Below are positions 5,399 to 6,754 of a DNA stretch of 6,754 nt, in pieces. Origin of the DNA: Bog-950 sp964620645 (GTDB lineage Bacteria > Bacteroidota > Bacteroidia > Chitinophagales > LD1). The number at the start of each line of letters is the position of its first letter. Position 1 is the stretch's first letter. The notes beneath the pieces were generated by a model. The model saw only the letters and a list, made by a program, of their open reading frames with translations, ran no database searches and had not been told where the DNA came from. The stretch spans positions 1 to 6,754 of the forward strand of contig CAZUHU010000199.1 in the NCBI GenBank assembly GCA_964620645.1, in the 5' to 3' direction. A program made the translations under genes and the position numbers.

Positions 5399-6751
5399 CT
5401 ACTTTTGTGTGATATTAGATAGAGGGCAGTAAACGGAAAGCGTAAAACCACCGGCTGCGGGAGAAGAGGTTTCGACCACTGCCCCGTTTTCGGCCATACG
5501 TTTTTTAATAGTTTTCATTCCATTGCCCAGAATAGTTTCTTTATGCGGGTTGCCTTTGCCGTTATCGGTTATTTGCAGGTATAATTGATTGTTTTGAGCA
5601 GCACATTTAAATAAAACCTGTGTAGCGCAGGAATGTTTGATGATGTTGTTGGCGGCTTCTTTAACTACCAGTATCAGGTTGCGCCGTAGCGAGGGATCTA
5701 AATGAATTACTTCTGTACTTTCATGAATATCAAACTTCAACTGAATATCGGTAGGCTCAAAAAACGCACTTAAATATTGCCGCAAAAATGCCTGCAGGCT
5801 GCTCAGGTTGTCGTGCACGGGGTTTATTGCCCAAACCACTTCGCGCAAAGAGCCCATTAGTGATTTAGACAGTGTAATGAGTTTTTCAAATTGCGTAGTT
5901 ACTTGTGGATTTGCACTGTTTTGAATTTTACCCAACTCGCTTATCATGGAAATTTGCGTAAGGCCGGCGCCTAACTCATCGTGAATATCGTTGGATATTT
6001 GCGCCCGCACCTTCTCCAGTTCTTTTTGGTATTCCAACTGGCGGGTAAACTTACGAACGAGCTCCGTGCTCATTACCTCGGGGTGGTTGAATGTTTTGTA
6101 AACCACAAACACCATAACAAAAGCAGTTAGGGCGGGTAGTCCTATAAAGATGTATTCGAATTTAGCGATAAGGTTTAACGGCGCAGCGGCAAGGTTTATG
6201 AAAAACAAAATGGCTACAAACTGCCGCAACCAACCAAGGTTGTTATAGCCGGTTATCCATTCGGTATCGCCCTGTGTTTTAATGTATTTATCTAACCGAC
6301 GGTAACCCAACCCAAGGTAAATGGCCAATAGAATGTTAACCAGCCCTGCCGCTAAAGGTACTTCGCGATAAGCAGTATCAATAAAGGCAGATTGAAAAGC
6401 GTACGGTTGCTGGTTAAAGTAAATGTACCAAATAGCCCCAAGCAATAGGGGCCAAAAGTGCAGCAGTTGTGTCCATTTGAACTTTAACTCTTCGCCCGTC
6501 ATTAATCGGATGTAGAAATACAGCAGGGGGGCAATGCAGCCATCCAGAGGTAAGTCAATATTCAGCAACCATGTGTGTTGGTAAACTTTATGTGTAGCCC
6601 ACAGGTAATGCATGAAATGCTGAAACCCCAGAATAAGCATAACAAAACCCAGCAGGGTATTTGCTGCCCGCGACTGCTTTTTAAGGAAAAACAACACAGC
6701 TACAAAAATGAATTGTGCACTAAAGATTAGTCCGAGGTGGGCAACGAACAT
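5399..6751 (-). CDS. 7TM sensor histidine kinase (HisKA_3 / HATPase_c)
   Basis: This 450-aa inner-membrane kinase has about seven hydrophobic helices (roughly residues 5-23, 32-50, 67-84, 95-112, 131-150, 174-192 and 199-218). A coiled linker (about 225-250) leads to a HisKA_3 dimerisation box with phosphoacceptor His257 in NDIHDELGAGLTQISM, the X-box-like LREVVWAINP, and a HATPase domain with N-box Glu365/Asn368-369 (VVKEAANNIIKH), ITDNGKG (residues 394-400) and GNGMKTIKKRM (409-419). All catalytic elements of the NarX/NreB/LiaS-type family are present. There is no PAS, GAF or large periplasmic sensor domain, so sensing must be through the membrane part. The next gene is its response regulator. 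The start at 6749-6751 lies 3 nt from the window edge, so a longer N-terminus and the promoter cannot be excluded; the sequence from this Met already runs into the first membrane helix. Confidence 0.94.
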   Translation of the reverse strand: MFVAHLGLIFSAQFIFVAVLFFLKKQSRAANTLLGFVMLILGFQHFMHYLWATHKVYQHTWLLNIDLPLDGCIAPLLYFYIRLMTGEELKFKWTQLLHFWPLLLGAIWYIYFNQQPYAFQSAFIDTAYREVPLAAGLVNILLAIYLGLGYRRLDKYIKTQGDTEWITGYNNLGWLRQFVAILFFINLAAAPLNLIAKFEYIFIGLPALTAFVMVFVVYKTFNHPEVMSTELVRKFTRQLEYQKELEKVRAQISNDIHDELGAGLTQISMISELGKIQNSANPQVTTQFEKLITLSKSLMGSLREVVWAINPVHDNLSSLQAFLRQYLSAFFEPTDIQLKFDIHESTEVIHLDPSLRRNLILVVKEAANNIIKHSCATQVLFKCAAQNNQLYLQITDNGKGNPHKETILGNGMKTIKKRMAENGAVVETSSPAAGGFTLSVYCPLSNITQK

Positions 6752-6754
6752 GGT

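Noticed and set aside
1..6754. tRNA, rRNA, insertion sequence, phage integration or riboswitch signals
   Set aside because: No transposase, integrase, terminal inverted repeats with target duplications, or recognisable structured RNA was seen. The tail-fibre motif belongs to a cellular secreted protein family and does not by itself indicate a prophage.

Overview
The window looks like a chromosomal segment of a Bacteroidota bacterium, most likely a Chitinophagaceae or Sphingobacteria-like lineage. The evidence is a type IX secretion (T9SS) C-terminal sorting domain, a secreted tail-fibre/collagen-like protein with the N-terminal domain typical of this phylum, a TPR/coiled-coil/LuxR regulator of the kind common there, a 7TM HisKA_3 histidine kinase, promoter elements of the TAnnTTTG type, and no Shine-Dalgarno sequences in front of the genes.

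Left part (1-1999, minus strand): a two-gene unit encoding exported proteins. The upstream gene (1493-1999) is a 168-aa T9SS-sorted protein. Twenty-seven bases downstream starts a large collagen-like, tail-fibre-like protein (1465 down to 1). It is open at the window edge, so its C-terminus is not visible. Its collagen region is 212 residues long, built of Gly-X-Y triplets broken at four places by the same one-residue slip (G-x-G-G).

Middle (2000-3788): an intergenic region of about 160 bp separates this unit from a divergent plus-strand gene for a cytoplasmic-looking 540-aa TPR/coiled-coil/LuxR-type regulator. The intergenic region carries three copies of the palindrome TACGTA and a perfect TAnnTTTG promoter element almost on top of the regulator's start codon.

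Right part (3865-6751, minus strand): a compact histidine kinase -> NarL/LuxR response regulator -> lipoprotein cluster. The 7TM kinase has an HxxDE phosphoacceptor box and a complete ATPase domain. The response regulator has all the expected catalytic residues. The last gene is a 265-aa lipoprotein with a possible promoter of its own. It converges on the LuxR-type gene, and a minus-strand hairpin plus T-run lies between the two.

Interpretation (inference): the locus pairs cell-surface proteins with two signalling outputs. The TPR-LuxR protein is the natural candidate to control the divergent exported-protein genes, and the two-component system may sense an envelope or small-molecule signal and control the lipoprotein. 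All genes belong to known families. The least ordinary parts are the layout of the collagen stalk, the TACGTA cluster and the possible leaderless start of the regulator.
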